Below are positions 38,457-48,092 of a stretch of 64,000 nucleotides of DNA, one piece after another. A model generated the notes under the pieces. It worked only from the letters and a program-made list of their open reading frames with translations. It did not search any database and was not told the origin of the DNA. Position numbers and translations under genes: made by a program. The first letter of the stretch is position 1, and the number at the start of each line of letters is the position of its first letter. Source of the stretch: Bacteroidia bacterium (GTDB taxonomy: Bacteria > Bacteroidota > Bacteroidia > Palsa-965); assembly GCA_023151315.1 (NCBI GenBank), contig JAKLJE010000008.1, forward strand, positions 1 through 64,000, written 5' to 3'.

Positions 38457-40028
38457 CTACAGCTTTTTCAACGCTGCAGTCATGCTCACGCGCTCGTCAA
38501 TGATGCGTGCCAGTTCATTAATGTGAACGCGTTCCTGTTTCATAGTGTCGCGCTCGCGGATGGTTACTGTATTGTCTTCAAGCGTCTGGTGATCTACCGT
38601 AATGCAATAAGGAGTTCCGATTGCATCCTGACGACGGTAACGCTTACCGATGGTGTCTTTGTCTTCTGATGTTACGATGTGATCGTACTTCAGCAGGTTA
38701 ACAATCTCCGCTGCTTTCTCAGGCAATCCGTCTTTATTCAACAGCGGAAGAATCGCTGCTTTAATCGGCGCAAGGAACGGAGGCAGATTCAACACAACAC
38801 GTTCTGATCCGTCTTCCAGTGTTTCGATCTGATAGGCTTGCGACATTGTTGCAAGGAACATGCGATCGAGACCGATTGACGTTTCGATTACATACGGAAC
38901 ATAAGACTGATTCAGTTCCGGATCGAAGTATTGAAGTTTCTTTCCTGAATACTGTTCGTGCTGCTTCAGATCGAAATCGCTGCGCGAATGAATTCCTTCG
39001 AGCTCTTTGAATCCGAACGGGAATTCAAACTCAATATCGCAAGCTGCTTTTGCATAGTGTGCAAGTTTGATATGATCATGGAAACGATATTTCGCTTCAG
39101 GGAATCCGAGAGTACGATGCCAGCTGATACGTGTCTGCTTCCACTTCTCGTACCATTCATTTTCTGTTCCCGGACGCACGAAGAACTGCATTTCCATCTG
39201 TTCGAATTCGCGCATGCGGAAAATGAACTGACGTGCTACAATTTCGTTGCGGAATGCTTTCCCGGTTTGTGCGATACCGAACGGAATTTTCATGCGTCCG
39301 GTTTTCTGCACATTCAGGAAGTTCACAAAAATTCCCTGTGCGGTTTCCGGACGGAGATAAATTGTATCTGATTCGCCTGCAACAGAACCGAGTTGCGTTG
39401 AGAACATGAGGTTGAACTGACGAACGTCTGTCCAATTGCGCGTACCTGAAATCGGACAAGCAATTTCCATATCTATGATGATCTGTTTCAGCTCCTCCAT
39501 GTTGTTATTCTCCAACGCCGTTTTAAAACGACTGAGAGTTGCATCAATCTTGTTCTGATATTCAACTACTCGGGCGTTGGTAGAACGGAACATCGCCGCA
39601 TCAAAAGTTTCACCGAAACGTTTCGCTGCTTTCTCAACTTCCTTGTTGATCTTCTCTTCGATCTTTGCCATCGCATCTTCGATCAGCACATCGGCACGAT
39701 AACGCTTTTTTGAATCACGGTTGTCGATCAGCGGATCATTGAACGCATCAACGTGACCGGAAGCTTTCCATGTTGTAGGGTGCATAAAAATGGCAGCATC
39801 AATTCCCACGATGTTATCGTGCATCTGCACCATGGCGCGCCACCAGTATTCGCGTATGTTTTTCTTCAGCTCGGCTCCGTACTGACCGTAATCGTAAACG
39901 GCGCTGAGACCGTTTTCATAAATCTCGCTGGATTGAAAAATGAATCCGTATTCTTTCGCGTGAGAAACGATGTTCTTGAACTTGTCTTCTCCTGTTAATT
40001 GCTTCGCTTTTTCTGTTGTCTGTGACAT
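38457..40028 (-). CDS. glyS: Glycine--tRNA ligase (dimeric type)
   Basis: The 523-residue enzyme (start MSQTTEKAKQLTGEDKF) charges tRNA-Gly. It is the alpha2 class II form: FKNIVSHAKEYGFIFQSSEI, motif 1 region AIFMHPTTWKASGHVDAF, motif 2 GIAQTGKAFRNEIVARQFIF with RMREFEQMEMQFF after it, and motif 3 VIETSIGLDRMFLA. A C-terminal anticodon-binding domain follows. The upstream in-frame extension to 40076 is unlikely to be used. Confidence 0.96.
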   Translation of the reverse strand: MSQTTEKAKQLTGEDKFKNIVSHAKEYGFIFQSSEIYENGLSAVYDYGQYGAELKKNIREYWWRAMVQMHDNIVGIDAAIFMHPTTWKASGHVDAFNDPLIDNRDSKKRYRADVLIEDAMAKIEEKINKEVEKAAKRFGETFDAAMFRSTNARVVEYQNKIDATLSRFKTALENNNMEELKQIIIDMEIACPISGTRNWTDVRQFNLMFSTQLGSVAGESDTIYLRPETAQGIFVNFLNVQKTGRMKIPFGIAQTGKAFRNEIVARQFIFRMREFEQMEMQFFVRPGTENEWYEKWKQTRISWHRTLGFPEAKYRFHDHIKLAHYAKAACDIEFEFPFGFKELEGIHSRSDFDLKQHEQYSGKKLQYFDPELNQSYVPYVIETSIGLDRMFLATMSQAYQIETLEDGSERVVLNLPPFLAPIKAAILPLLNKDGLPEKAAEIVNLLKYDHIVTSEDKDTIGKRYRRQDAIGTPYCITVDHQTLEDNTVTIRERDTMKQERVHINELARIIDERVSMTAALKKL

Positions 40029-40143
40029 GGTGCAAAGATAAAGGACTTCATTGTACAAAGAAGAATCCATCTGCATCTGTTATTGATGATTTTACATCAG
40101 CGTGTTCGTAATATGCCGAATAAATTCCTTAAAATTGAACATC

Positions 40144-42237
40144 ATGATTCCCCGCTACCTCCGGCTTACTGTATTCTTCTTCTGTTTGTCGACAGCTCTG
40201 TTTGCACAAGCCAAAGTCGACTCTTTAAAACAGGTAGCAAACAATCCTTTATCACCCGATTCCGCCAAAATTTCCGCCCTGATTCAATTGTCTCTGCACT
40301 TTAAAGACAGTGAACTGGCGGTTGGTTTTGATTACAGCATGCAAGCGGTTAATATAGCACAGCAATCCGGTGGGCAGTTCGATATAGCCAGGACAAAGGA
40401 CAATCACGCAACGATATTAAAGTTCAAAGGCGACAACAAAGAGGCAGAGCAGTTGTATCTGGAAGCAGCAGCAATTTTCCGGGATCTGAATGACAGTGTA
40501 AGGTTATCCGCTACATACTCGCATCTCGGATCATACTATCAAGGTGTAGAGCAAAACCAACTTGCCATTATGTATATGCTCCGCAGTCTTAACATGGATC
40601 AAAGCAGACCCGGGATGGAGAAGTACATCACTGCCACGTTGAATAATATTGGCAATGTTTATTACTCCGATAAGAATTACGAAAAAGCGCTGACGTTTTA
40701 CAAGAAGGCTTTAGCAATGAATATTCCTTTGAAATTCAGAAGGTATCAGGCCATTAATTATCTGAATTTGGGAAATACATTCAAAGATCTGAAGCAAATT
40801 GATTCTGCAGTTTGGTATTACGAACACGCAATTCAACTTTCCGATTCTATAAATCTCACTTGGGTGAGCGCAGCTGGACATGAAGGGCTCGGAAGTTGTT
40901 TCCTGAAACTCGGTAAGCCCGAAGAAGCGAGAACGGAATTTGAAACGGGTCTGATACAAGCAGAAAAGTTCGGCAACATTGAACTTACTATGTACCTGCA
41001 AGGAGGATTGGCAGATGCATACAAAGAACTGGGAATGCTGGACGAAGCAAAGGCAAAATGGCGCATGTGTTATGATACCGCCCGTAAATACAATTTCGTT
41101 TTTCTTCTCTCACAATTGTATCTCACCGGTGCCGGTATTTATGAAGCTTCGGGTGAACTGAAATTCGCAAATCACCTTTACAAACGTTATGCCGACCTGA
41201 AGGACTCAATGGTTACTGTGCAGAATGGTGTTATCTACCGTAGCTTCGAAGAGCGATTAAAAGAAGAAGAAGCTCAGATCATACGGGAGGCGCAACTCAA
41301 AAGCGAGGAAGAAAAATCGCGGGAAGAAAGCCGAAGAAACAGAATGGCATTGCTGTTTACCGGGATAGTATTAATGCTCTCTGTGGGATTGGGATTATTT
41401 GCTTACAGAAGTTATGTACTGAAGAAAAGAAGCCATGAAAACACTTTGAAGCAAAAGGATATCATTGAAGAAAAGAATAAAGAAATTCTGAGTTCAATTG
41501 CATATGCAAAGCGTCTTCAGGAGGCTATTTTACCTTGGGAAGCCAAGTGGAAATCGCATCTGTCCGACAGTTTCATTCTGTATAAACCGAAAGACATTGT
41601 TGCAGGAGACTTCTATTGGATGGAAGTTGCGGGCGATGAAGTTTTTTTTGCTGCTGCAGATTGTACCGGTCATGGGGTTCCCGGCGCATTGGTGAGTGTG
41701 GTTTGCAGTAACGCATTGAACAGCGCATTGCATGATAATCAGTTGAGAAATACGGGGCAGGTTCTGGATAAAGTTGCAGAACTCGTTACGCAGACATTCT
41801 CAGGAAGCAATGATCAGGTGTATGACGGAATGGATATTTCCCTGTGTTCACTAAATACCAAAACCCGACAATTGAAGTGGAGCGGCGCAAATCTGCCTTT
41901 ATGGATTGTTACCGCTGTCAACGGTGTCGCTCAATTGAATGAAATCAAACCCGACAAACAACCGATCGGGAAATTTGAAAATCGGAAACCGTTTACAACG
42001 CATTCCGTTCAATTGAACAGCGGCGACATGGTCTATCTGTTCTCTGATGGATTTGCTGATCAGTTCGGGGGACCGAACGGAAAGAAATTCAAATATCGTC
42101 CGCTCAAAGATCTGCTTTTACTGAACAGCGCAAAAAGCACATCAGAACAACTTCGGTTACTAGCCGATGCATTGAACCAGTGGCGTGGCCAGCTGGAACA
42201 GGTTGATGATATTTGCGTAATCGGAATTCGCTGCTGA
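40144..42237 (+). CDS. TPR-SpoIIE membrane phosphatase (copy 1)
   Basis: I start at 40144 because MIPRYLRLTVFFFCLSTALFA is a clean signal peptide. The 697-residue protein has six or so TPRs in the periplasm (about 45-360), a transmembrane helix (ALLFTGIVLMLSVGLGLFAY, about 414-433), a coiled coil, and a cytoplasmic SpoIIE/PP2C-type Ser/Thr phosphatase (IVAGDFYWMEVAGDEVFFAA, ADCTGHGVPGALVS, YDGMDISLC, SDGFADQFGG) with metal-binding Asp residues kept. It probably dephosphorylates an anti-sigma-antagonist-like partner in response to a periplasmic signal. A paralogue lies at 57131. Confidence 0.9.
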   Translation: MIPRYLRLTVFFFCLSTALFAQAKVDSLKQVANNPLSPDSAKISALIQLSLHFKDSELAVGFDYSMQAVNIAQQSGGQFDIARTKDNHATILKFKGDNKEAEQLYLEAAAIFRDLNDSVRLSATYSHLGSYYQGVEQNQLAIMYMLRSLNMDQSRPGMEKYITATLNNIGNVYYSDKNYEKALTFYKKALAMNIPLKFRRYQAINYLNLGNTFKDLKQIDSAVWYYEHAIQLSDSINLTWVSAAGHEGLGSCFLKLGKPEEARTEFETGLIQAEKFGNIELTMYLQGGLADAYKELGMLDEAKAKWRMCYDTARKYNFVFLLSQLYLTGAGIYEASGELKFANHLYKRYADLKDSMVTVQNGVIYRSFEERLKEEEAQIIREAQLKSEEEKSREESRRNRMALLFTGIVLMLSVGLGLFAYRSYVLKKRSHENTLKQKDIIEEKNKEILSSIAYAKRLQEAILPWEAKWKSHLSDSFILYKPKDIVAGDFYWMEVAGDEVFFAAADCTGHGVPGALVSVVCSNALNSALHDNQLRNTGQVLDKVAELVTQTFSGSNDQVYDGMDISLCSLNTKTRQLKWSGANLPLWIVTAVNGVAQLNEIKPDKQPIGKFENRKPFTTHSVQLNSGDMVYLFSDGFADQFGGPNGKKFKYRPLKDLLLLNSAKSTSEQLRLLADALNQWRGQLEQVDDICVIGIRC

Positions 42238-42255
42238 TTAAGTTTCAGCCAAAAT

Positions 42256-42816
42256 TTATTCTTCAGCAACCAAGTGCCAGTCGCATGAATAATATCCTGC
42301 GCGGGTTATGGTTGGCGCGTAAGGATAATGGAATCCGGTATATATGCTGGGCTCCCAGTATCCTTTTACACCGGAGATACGGAGCTCAGATCCTTTTTTG
42401 TTGTCGAGATATCCGCTGCCGTGTTCAACCTGAGCCAATCCCATTTGAGGAATCATACGCAGATACAAATCAACACCTGCCTCGCCGTTTAATGCATTAA
42501 TGATTCCGACTTTGTCGCTTCCGTCAGGGAAATACCAGTCACTCGAAAAATCACCGTGGCCACCGCTTCCCCTGAAAAATTCAAGTTTGCCGTGATTATA
42601 GAATGTCGTATCCCAAACCACAATGGTCTGCGTTGCGCTGTCGTAGCGCGACAGTTTCAGCGACTCCACTTTCCATGGCCCTTTTTTACGCAATGTCACG
42701 TAGGCCTTATCGTCGTCGTCTCTGATACAAGACTCAAAACCTAAGAGCATTAAAGCTGCAACAACAAGAACCGGAAATCGAAATCCAGCAACTATCACCG
42801 ATGACATTCTTTTCAT
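42256..42816 (-). CDS. Lipoprotein of unknown function
   Basis: The 186-residue protein has a signal sequence with lipobox (LLGFESC, Cys30) followed by acidic RDDDDK. The body looks like a lipocalin-type small beta-barrel (KKGPWKVESLKLSRYDSATQ), often found in Bacteroidota lipoproteins. No ligand can be read. It faces the SpoIIE gene tail to tail. Confidence 0.75.
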   Translation of the reverse strand: MKRMSSVIVAGFRFPVLVVAALMLLGFESCIRDDDDKAYVTLRKKGPWKVESLKLSRYDSATQTIVVWDTTFYNHGKLEFFRGSGGHGDFSSDWYFPDGSDKVGIINALNGEAGVDLYLRMIPQMGLAQVEHGSGYLDNKKGSELRISGVKGYWEPSIYTGFHYPYAPTITRAGYYSCDWHLVAEE

Positions 42817-43073
42817 AAGGCTTCAATGATAAATAAAACTCGCGATCATCATAAGTGAAGACTACTTATTGTTCATGATAAAGCGCTTGTTAAGTAAAAG
42901 TCACATTGAAGAGTTGATCCCCGGGCTCCGGTCGAAATCGGTCAAATCCGCACAATTGTCGAAACTGACCGGAAGAAACCATGAACAAAGTTGCGGTTTG
43001 TTGTGATTTTAATGTACTGACAAACAAATGATTAAACGTAAAGGTGGGGAATGACACGTTACGCTTCGCCTTT

Positions 43074-43105
43074 TTGTTTAATTATTTTATACCTTTGTTA
43101 AACAA
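43074..43105 (+). promoter_or_regulatory. Promoter and inverted repeat of the carH-like gene
   Basis: TACCTTTG (43090-43097) fits the -7 consensus eight bases before the ATG. TTGTTTAA (43074-43081) and TTAAACAA (43098-43105) form an inverted repeat that brackets this box and reaches the start codon. An AdoB12-type repressor binding here would block transcription, so autoregulation is plausible. A TTTG at 43073-43076 is too close for a normal -33. Confidence 0.45.
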
Positions 43106-43989
43106 TGAACAGATATCAAATAAACGATCTTGAGAAGATGACGGGCATCAAGGCCCACACAATCCGCATCTGGGAAAAGCGCTACAATCTGATTGAGCCG
43201 TTCCGAACGGCGACCAACATCCGTTACTACGATGACAGTCAGGTGCGCAAGCTTCTCAACATCTCGACCCTGGTCAATTTCGGACATAAAATCTCACGTG
43301 TTGCGTCTTATACGGAACAGCAACTGAACGAAATGGTTTCTTCACTTCAGTCCGCACAATCGGATGATGTTGTGAAAGCTTCTTTCGTAACAGAACTGAC
43401 TTCGGCAATGCTCACTTATGATGAAACCAAATTCGAAAAGGTTTTATCAGCGGTGATCACGCGCTACGGAATTTTCACAACTATGGTTGATGTGGTGTAT
43501 CCGTTTCTGCACAAGACCGGTGTAATGTGGAGTACCAATGCCGCTATGCCAACGCAGGAACATTTTGCAACGTGCATCATTCGTCGCAAGCTGATTGCTG
43601 CGATTGACGGCTTGCCTCCGGCACATGTTCCGGATAAGAATGTTCTTTTATTCCTCCCTCCGGATGAATGGCATGAAATCGGATTGGTGTTCAGTGATTA
43701 CATCGCAAGAAGTATGGGACTGAGAACCGTGTACCTCGGACAGAACGTTCCGCTGAGCAACATTCGTGAAATGCTCCCTTACGTAAAGCCAACACACCTG
43801 ATCACTTTCTATATCATGCAGAAGAAAAAAATCAATCTGCCTGAAGAATTCCGACGTCTCGCTGAAGATGCACCGAAAGCAAAATTGATCGTTGTGGGAC
43901 GTGACGAAATGTTGCGTCAAATCAAGCAAACGGTGAACCTTTTGCCTTGCAATTCTGTTGACTCTTTAGTTGCCATCCTTAAACAATAG
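43105..43989 (+). CDS. CarH/LitR-like light and cobalamin-dependent MerR regulator
   Basis: The 294-residue protein has an N-terminal MerR HTH (YQINDLEKMTGIKAHTIRIW) and a C-terminal cobalamin-binding module. The CarH light-sensing helical domain motif W-x9-EH is present (W142, E152, H153), and the B12-binding motif E-x-H-x2-G is present (E188, H190, G193). In the CarH family, adenosylcobalamin in the dark makes a DNA-binding tetramer that represses carotenoid genes, and light breaks it. The crtI gene follows after 39 bases, so the likely target is the operon itself. Confidence 0.88.
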   Translation: MNRYQINDLEKMTGIKAHTIRIWEKRYNLIEPFRTATNIRYYDDSQVRKLLNISTLVNFGHKISRVASYTEQQLNEMVSSLQSAQSDDVVKASFVTELTSAMLTYDETKFEKVLSAVITRYGIFTTMVDVVYPFLHKTGVMWSTNAAMPTQEHFATCIIRRKLIAAIDGLPPAHVPDKNVLLFLPPDEWHEIGLVFSDYIARSMGLRTVYLGQNVPLSNIREMLPYVKPTHLITFYIMQKKKINLPEEFRRLAEDAPKAKLIVVGRDEMLRQIKQTVNLLPCNSVDSLVAILKQ

Positions 43990-44028
43990 TTGCAAGAGTC
44001 TCAGGTAGTTTCTGTTCAATCTTTTATC

Positions 44029-45522
44029 ATGTCAAAAATCACCATCATAGGAAGCGGTTTTTCCGGATTGGCGTCGGCCAGCTTTGCTGCAAAAGCAGGG
44101 CATTCCGTTACCGTGCTCGAAAAAAACAGCACGATAGGCGGGCGTTGCCGATTCTATGAAGAGAACGGCTTCGGTTTTGACATGGGTCCGAGCTGGTACT
44201 GGATGCCGGATGTTTTCGAGAAGTTCTTCGCGCGTTTCGATCGCAAACCTTCAGATTACTATCAGTTAGTGAAACTCGATCCGGGATTCAGAATGGTTTT
44301 CGGGAAGAACGATGTAGTGGATGTGCCTGCAGAAATGAACGACATTGAAAATCTTTTCGAGTCGATTGAGCCGGGCAGCAGCGCAAAACTCAAGAAGTTT
44401 CTGAAAGAAGGTAAGTTCAAGTATGAAGTGGGAATGCAGCAATTGGTTTACAAGCCTGCATATTCCTGGTTCGAATTCATGAACTATGATGTGCTGCGCG
44501 GTGTTGCAGGAAGTCACGTTTTCAAGAGTGTGCGTTCTTATGTGCGCAGTTACTTCAAGGATCCGCGCCTGATTGCACTAATGGAATTTCCGGTGCTGTT
44601 TCTCGGAGCAATGCCGCAACAGATTCCGGCCCTTTATACGTTGATGAACTACGCAGCGTTGGATATGGGAACCTGGTATCCGATGGGCGGAATGCACAAG
44701 ATCATTCAGGGAATGGCATCGCTGGCACAGGAACTCGGTGTTGAAATTCAAACCGACGCTGAAGTAAAACGCATCAATGTGCGTAACAAGCGCGCTGTAT
44801 CGTTGAATGTGAACGGTGCAGATTTGAAAACCGATGGCATTATCTCTTCGGCAGATTATCACCACACGGAACAAGTGCTTCTCGGAAAAGAGTTTGCCAA
44901 TTACAGCGAAACCTACTGGAAGAATAAAGTATTCGCTCCATCGTGTTTGATTTTCTACTTAGGTGTTTCGAAGAAAATAGAGCGCCTGCATCACCACAAT
45001 TTATTTTTCGATGCAGATCTGGATCAACACGCTCGTGAAATATATCAAACACCGGAGTGGCCGGAAAATCCGCTCTTCTACGTGTGTTGTCCTTCCAAAA
45101 CTGATCCGTCTGTTGCTCCTGTAGGTTCTGAAAATCTTTTCATACTCGTTCCGGTTGCAACAGGGCTCGAAGATTCTGACGCAACACGTAAAAAGTATTT
45201 CGACATGATCATTTCACGAATGGAATCCTTCACCGGGACATCTTTCGTAAATGATATTGTTTACAACCGCAGCTATTGCATCCGCGACTTCATAAACGAT
45301 TATAACGCTTACGGAGGCAATGCCTACGGATTGGCCAATACATTATCACAAACCGCAGTGCTGAAACCATCACTGCGTAACCGAAAAGTTGAAAATCTGT
45401 TTTACGCCGGACAGCTCACTGTTCCGGGCCCGGGGATTCCTCCCGCGCTCATTTCAGGAGAAATTGCCGCAAGTGAAATTCATAAACAATTACAATCCCG
45501 CTACCATGAAACAATTGTTTGA
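44029..45522 (+). CDS. crtI: Phytoene desaturase
   Basis: The 497-residue FAD enzyme desaturates phytoene to lycopene. It has the N-terminal dinucleotide motif (ITIIGSGFSGLASASFAAKAG), FDMGPSWYWMPDVFE, and the C-terminal carotenoid oxidoreductase signature (NLFYAGQLTVPGPGIPPALI with SGE). Start MSKITIIG at 44029; an earlier TTG in the same frame has no support. Its 3' end overlaps crtB by 17 bases. Confidence 0.94.
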   Translation: MSKITIIGSGFSGLASASFAAKAGHSVTVLEKNSTIGGRCRFYEENGFGFDMGPSWYWMPDVFEKFFARFDRKPSDYYQLVKLDPGFRMVFGKNDVVDVPAEMNDIENLFESIEPGSSAKLKKFLKEGKFKYEVGMQQLVYKPAYSWFEFMNYDVLRGVAGSHVFKSVRSYVRSYFKDPRLIALMEFPVLFLGAMPQQIPALYTLMNYAALDMGTWYPMGGMHKIIQGMASLAQELGVEIQTDAEVKRINVRNKRAVSLNVNGADLKTDGIISSADYHHTEQVLLGKEFANYSETYWKNKVFAPSCLIFYLGVSKKIERLHHHNLFFDADLDQHAREIYQTPEWPENPLFYVCCPSKTDPSVAPVGSENLFILVPVATGLEDSDATRKKYFDMIISRMESFTGTSFVNDIVYNRSYCIRDFINDYNAYGGNAYGLANTLSQTAVLKPSLRNRKVENLFYAGQLTVPGPGIPPALISGEIAASEIHKQLQSRYHETIV

Positions 45523-46342
45523 CCAGATTTCTTCAGAGATCAGTAAAAAAACCACGAGAGCTTACAGCACAAGTTTCTCTCTGGGAATTTACTGTCTGAA
45601 CGAGCGTTTGCATGAACCGATTTACAACATCTACGGATTTGTGCGCTTCGCAGACGAAATAGTAGATTCATTTCTCGATTATGATCGCGAACTTCTCATG
45701 GCGGAATTCCGCAGCGAAACTGTTAAAGCGATCGAACGCAAAATCAGCCTCAATCCGGTGCTGAACAGCTTTCAGGCAACGGTACACAAGTACAACATCG
45801 AATGGGAATTGATCGATACGTTTCTGAAAAGTATGGAAATGGATCTTGACCAAACGCGACACTCTGAAGATTCCTACAAAGAATACATCGTAGGTTCAGC
45901 AGAAGTTGTAGGTCTCATGTGTCTTCGTGTTTTCACAGAGAACAATGATGCCATGTATCGCGAACTGAAACCCGCTGCAATGCGGTTAGGCGCTGCATTC
46001 CAGAAAGTGAATTTCCTCCGCGATATGAAAAGCGATTATCACGTGCTTGGGCGCATTTATTTCCCGGGAGTGAACATGTCGCAGTTCAACGCCGATGTGA
46101 AAGCAGAAGTGGAAAAAGATATTGAAGCGGATTTTGACGCAGCCCTCGAAGGTATTCGCCAACTCCCTACCAGCTCTCGCTTTGGTGTTTATGTGGCTTA
46201 CGTTTATTATCGTCAGCTGTTCAATAAAATCCGCGCCGTAAGTCCGGTGCAGATCATGACGCAGCGCGTGCGCATACCGAACTACCGCAAAATGGGATTG
46301 CTTGCCACTTCCTATTTCCGTCACAGCATGCGCATGTTCTGA
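45506..46342 (+). CDS. crtB: Phytoene synthase
   Basis: The 278-residue prenyl transferase condenses two GGPP to phytoene. The two Asp-rich motifs are visible: RFADEIVDSF (DxxxD, about residue 49) and GAAFQKVNFLRDMKSDY (D near residue 173). Start MKQLFDQISSEI at 45506 overlaps crtI, which is the correct length for CrtB and gives translational coupling. GGPP synthase (crtE) is not in this cluster. Confidence 0.94.
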   Translation: MKQLFDQISSEISKKTTRAYSTSFSLGIYCLNERLHEPIYNIYGFVRFADEIVDSFLDYDRELLMAEFRSETVKAIERKISLNPVLNSFQATVHKYNIEWELIDTFLKSMEMDLDQTRHSEDSYKEYIVGSAEVVGLMCLRVFTENNDAMYRELKPAAMRLGAAFQKVNFLRDMKSDYHVLGRIYFPGVNMSQFNADVKAEVEKDIEADFDAALEGIRQLPTSSRFGVYVAYVYYRQLFNKIRAVSPVQIMTQRVRIPNYRKMGLLATSYFRHSMRMF

Positions 46343-46371
46343 TCCATTAATCATTCGTAACTTACACAGCC

Positions 46372-46893
46372 ATGCAGAACGAATACGTAGTTCTTGTTGA
46401 CGAAAAAAACAACGAAACAGGTGTGATGGAGAAGATGGAAGCGCATCGCTCCGGGAAACTTCATCGTGCTATTTCTGTTTTCATTTACAATTCAAAAGGT
46501 GAATTGCTCATGCACAAACGTGCAGCAGGTAAATATCACTCTGCAGGATTGTGGACCAACACCTGTTGCAGTCATCCGCGTCCGGGCGAAGATGCCCGCG
46601 AAGCGGCAATGCGTCGTCTGCAGGAAGAAATGGGAATGAAATGTGAACTCGTTCATGCATTTGATTTTACTTACAAAGCAGAATTGGAGAACGGCTTGAC
46701 CGAACACGAATTCGATCATGTTTTCACCGGAATCAGCGATGCATTACCCGCACCGAATCCCGACGAAGTGGAATCGTGGGAGTACATCTGCGACGAAGAT
46801 CTTGCTCTTGAACTTCGTGATAATCCGCAATTGTTCACGGTGTGGTTCCGCATGATTTATCCCAATCTTACTCCGCAGACCATCGTAGCATGA
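46372..46893 (+). CDS. idi: Isopentenyl-diphosphate delta-isomerase (type I)
   Basis: The 173-residue Nudix-fold enzyme interconverts IPP and DMAPP. Active-site Cys and Glu are visible (NTCCSHPRPGED; AMRRLQEEMG; EWHWEY-like VESWEYI). It raises the precursor supply for carotenoids. Its stop overlaps the crtZ ATG by four bases. Confidence 0.93.
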   Translation: MQNEYVVLVDEKNNETGVMEKMEAHRSGKLHRAISVFIYNSKGELLMHKRAAGKYHSAGLWTNTCCSHPRPGEDAREAAMRRLQEEMGMKCELVHAFDFTYKAELENGLTEHEFDHVFTGISDALPAPNPDEVESWEYICDEDLALELRDNPQLFTVWFRMIYPNLTPQTIVA

Positions 46894-47348
46894 CAGGATT
46901 TGCCATCGTACTCGGAACATTTATCCTCATGGAATGCGTAACCTGGCTCACGCACAAATTTGTCATGCACGGATTTCTATGGTTGCTACATGAAGACCAT
47001 CATCAGCCCGGTTACGGTGTTTTTGAAAAAAACGATTTGTTCTTTGTGATCTTCGCTCTTCCTGCAATGGCTTTGATCTGGTTCGGGGTGAATGATCCCG
47101 CGAAATGGTACATGCTGTTTATCGGAATCGGAATTACCGCGTATGGATTTGCTTATTTCGTGGTGCATGAAATCATCATTCATCAACGCATTAAACTCTT
47201 TACCCGCAGCAGCAATTTTTATGTGCGCGCTATCCGCAAAGCACATAAAGTACATCACAAGCATCTCGGCAAAGAAGAAGGAGAATGCTTCGGCATGCTT
47301 TGGGTTCCTGTTCGCTATTTTAAAGACGCGCTGAAGTCGCAGCAGTGA
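46890..47348 (+). CDS. crtZ: Beta-carotene 3-hydroxylase
   Basis: The 152-residue membrane diiron hydroxylase turns beta-carotene into zeaxanthin. The His clusters are HKFVMH, HEDHH, HEIIIHQR and HKVHHKH, with membrane helices at both ends. Start MTGFAIVLGTFI at 46890 gives the usual length. Fatty-acid-hydroxylase superfamily. Confidence 0.92.
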   Translation: MTGFAIVLGTFILMECVTWLTHKFVMHGFLWLLHEDHHQPGYGVFEKNDLFFVIFALPAMALIWFGVNDPAKWYMLFIGIGITAYGFAYFVVHEIIIHQRIKLFTRSSNFYVRAIRKAHKVHHKHLGKEEGECFGMLWVPVRYFKDALKSQQ

Positions 47349-47349
47349 A

Positions 47350-48042
47350 ATGAATCCGCACCTCACCTACCTGCTTGTTGATCTCGGCTGCATTTTAGTT
47401 CCGTTTCTTTTCTCTTTTCATCCGAAACTTCGCTTTCACCTCGAATGGAAATATTTGTGGCTGCCCGGGCTGATCACAGCACTTTTCTTTTTAGTGTGGG
47501 ATGCCGCATTCACCAAAGCCGGTGTGTGGGGATTCAATCCGCAATACGTTACCGGAGTTTTCATTTACAATCTTCCGCTGGAGGAAATTCTGTTTTTCAT
47601 CTGCATTCCCTATTCATGTGTATTCACCTATCACTGCTTCAAGCTCTTCTTTAAAAATCCGGAATGGAAAAATGCGCGTGTAATTCTATTGATTTCAGCG
47701 TTGCTGTTTCTCGTTGCAGGAATCATTTTCCGTAACAAAGCTTACACGGCTTTCACTGCATTTTCCAACGTCGCATTGCTGTTAATACTTGCCTGGCGCA
47801 ATGTAAAGCGACTTCGCAATTTCATTCTCAGTTACATCGCAGTGATTCCGTTCTTTCTGCTCTCTAACGGAATTCTCACCGGCACCGGACTTGAATCACC
47901 CGTCGTGTGGTACAACGACGATGAGAATCTCGGGATACGCATGCTTACAATTCCGTTCGAAGATCTGTTCTACGGAATGCTTCTGATCATGATGAATGTG
48001 GCGGGGTACGAATTCATCAGAAACAAAAGTGTTGCGAAATGA
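47350..48042 (+). CDS. Lycopene cyclase (CrtYcd-type, fused)
   Basis: The 230-residue membrane protein has six to seven helices in two repeats of the heterodimeric (c+d) lycopene cyclase domain. The motif PLEEILFFICIPY and a matching second-half IPFEDLFYGMLLIM are both present. It converts lycopene to beta-carotene. It begins one base after crtZ. With crtI, crtB, idi and crtZ, the expected end product is zeaxanthin; no ketolase (crtW) is present. Confidence 0.9.
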   Translation: MNPHLTYLLVDLGCILVPFLFSFHPKLRFHLEWKYLWLPGLITALFFLVWDAAFTKAGVWGFNPQYVTGVFIYNLPLEEILFFICIPYSCVFTYHCFKLFFKNPEWKNARVILLISALLFLVAGIIFRNKAYTAFTAFSNVALLLILAWRNVKRLRNFILSYIAVIPFFLLSNGILTGTGLESPVVWYNDDENLGIRMLTIPFEDLFYGMLLIMMNVAGYEFIRNKSVAK

Positions 48043-48044
48043 AA

Positions 48045-48072
48045 AAGGTGCTGCCTTTGCAAACAACACCTT
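48045..48072. terminator. Terminator between convergent genes
   Basis: AAGGTG (48045-48050) pairs with CACCTT (48067-48072), extended by CTG/CAA with one mismatch, followed by a T-rich stretch. It ends the crt operon and may serve the T9SS gene facing it. Confidence 0.6.
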
Positions 48073-48092
48073 CTCTATTTGTTTTATTAATA

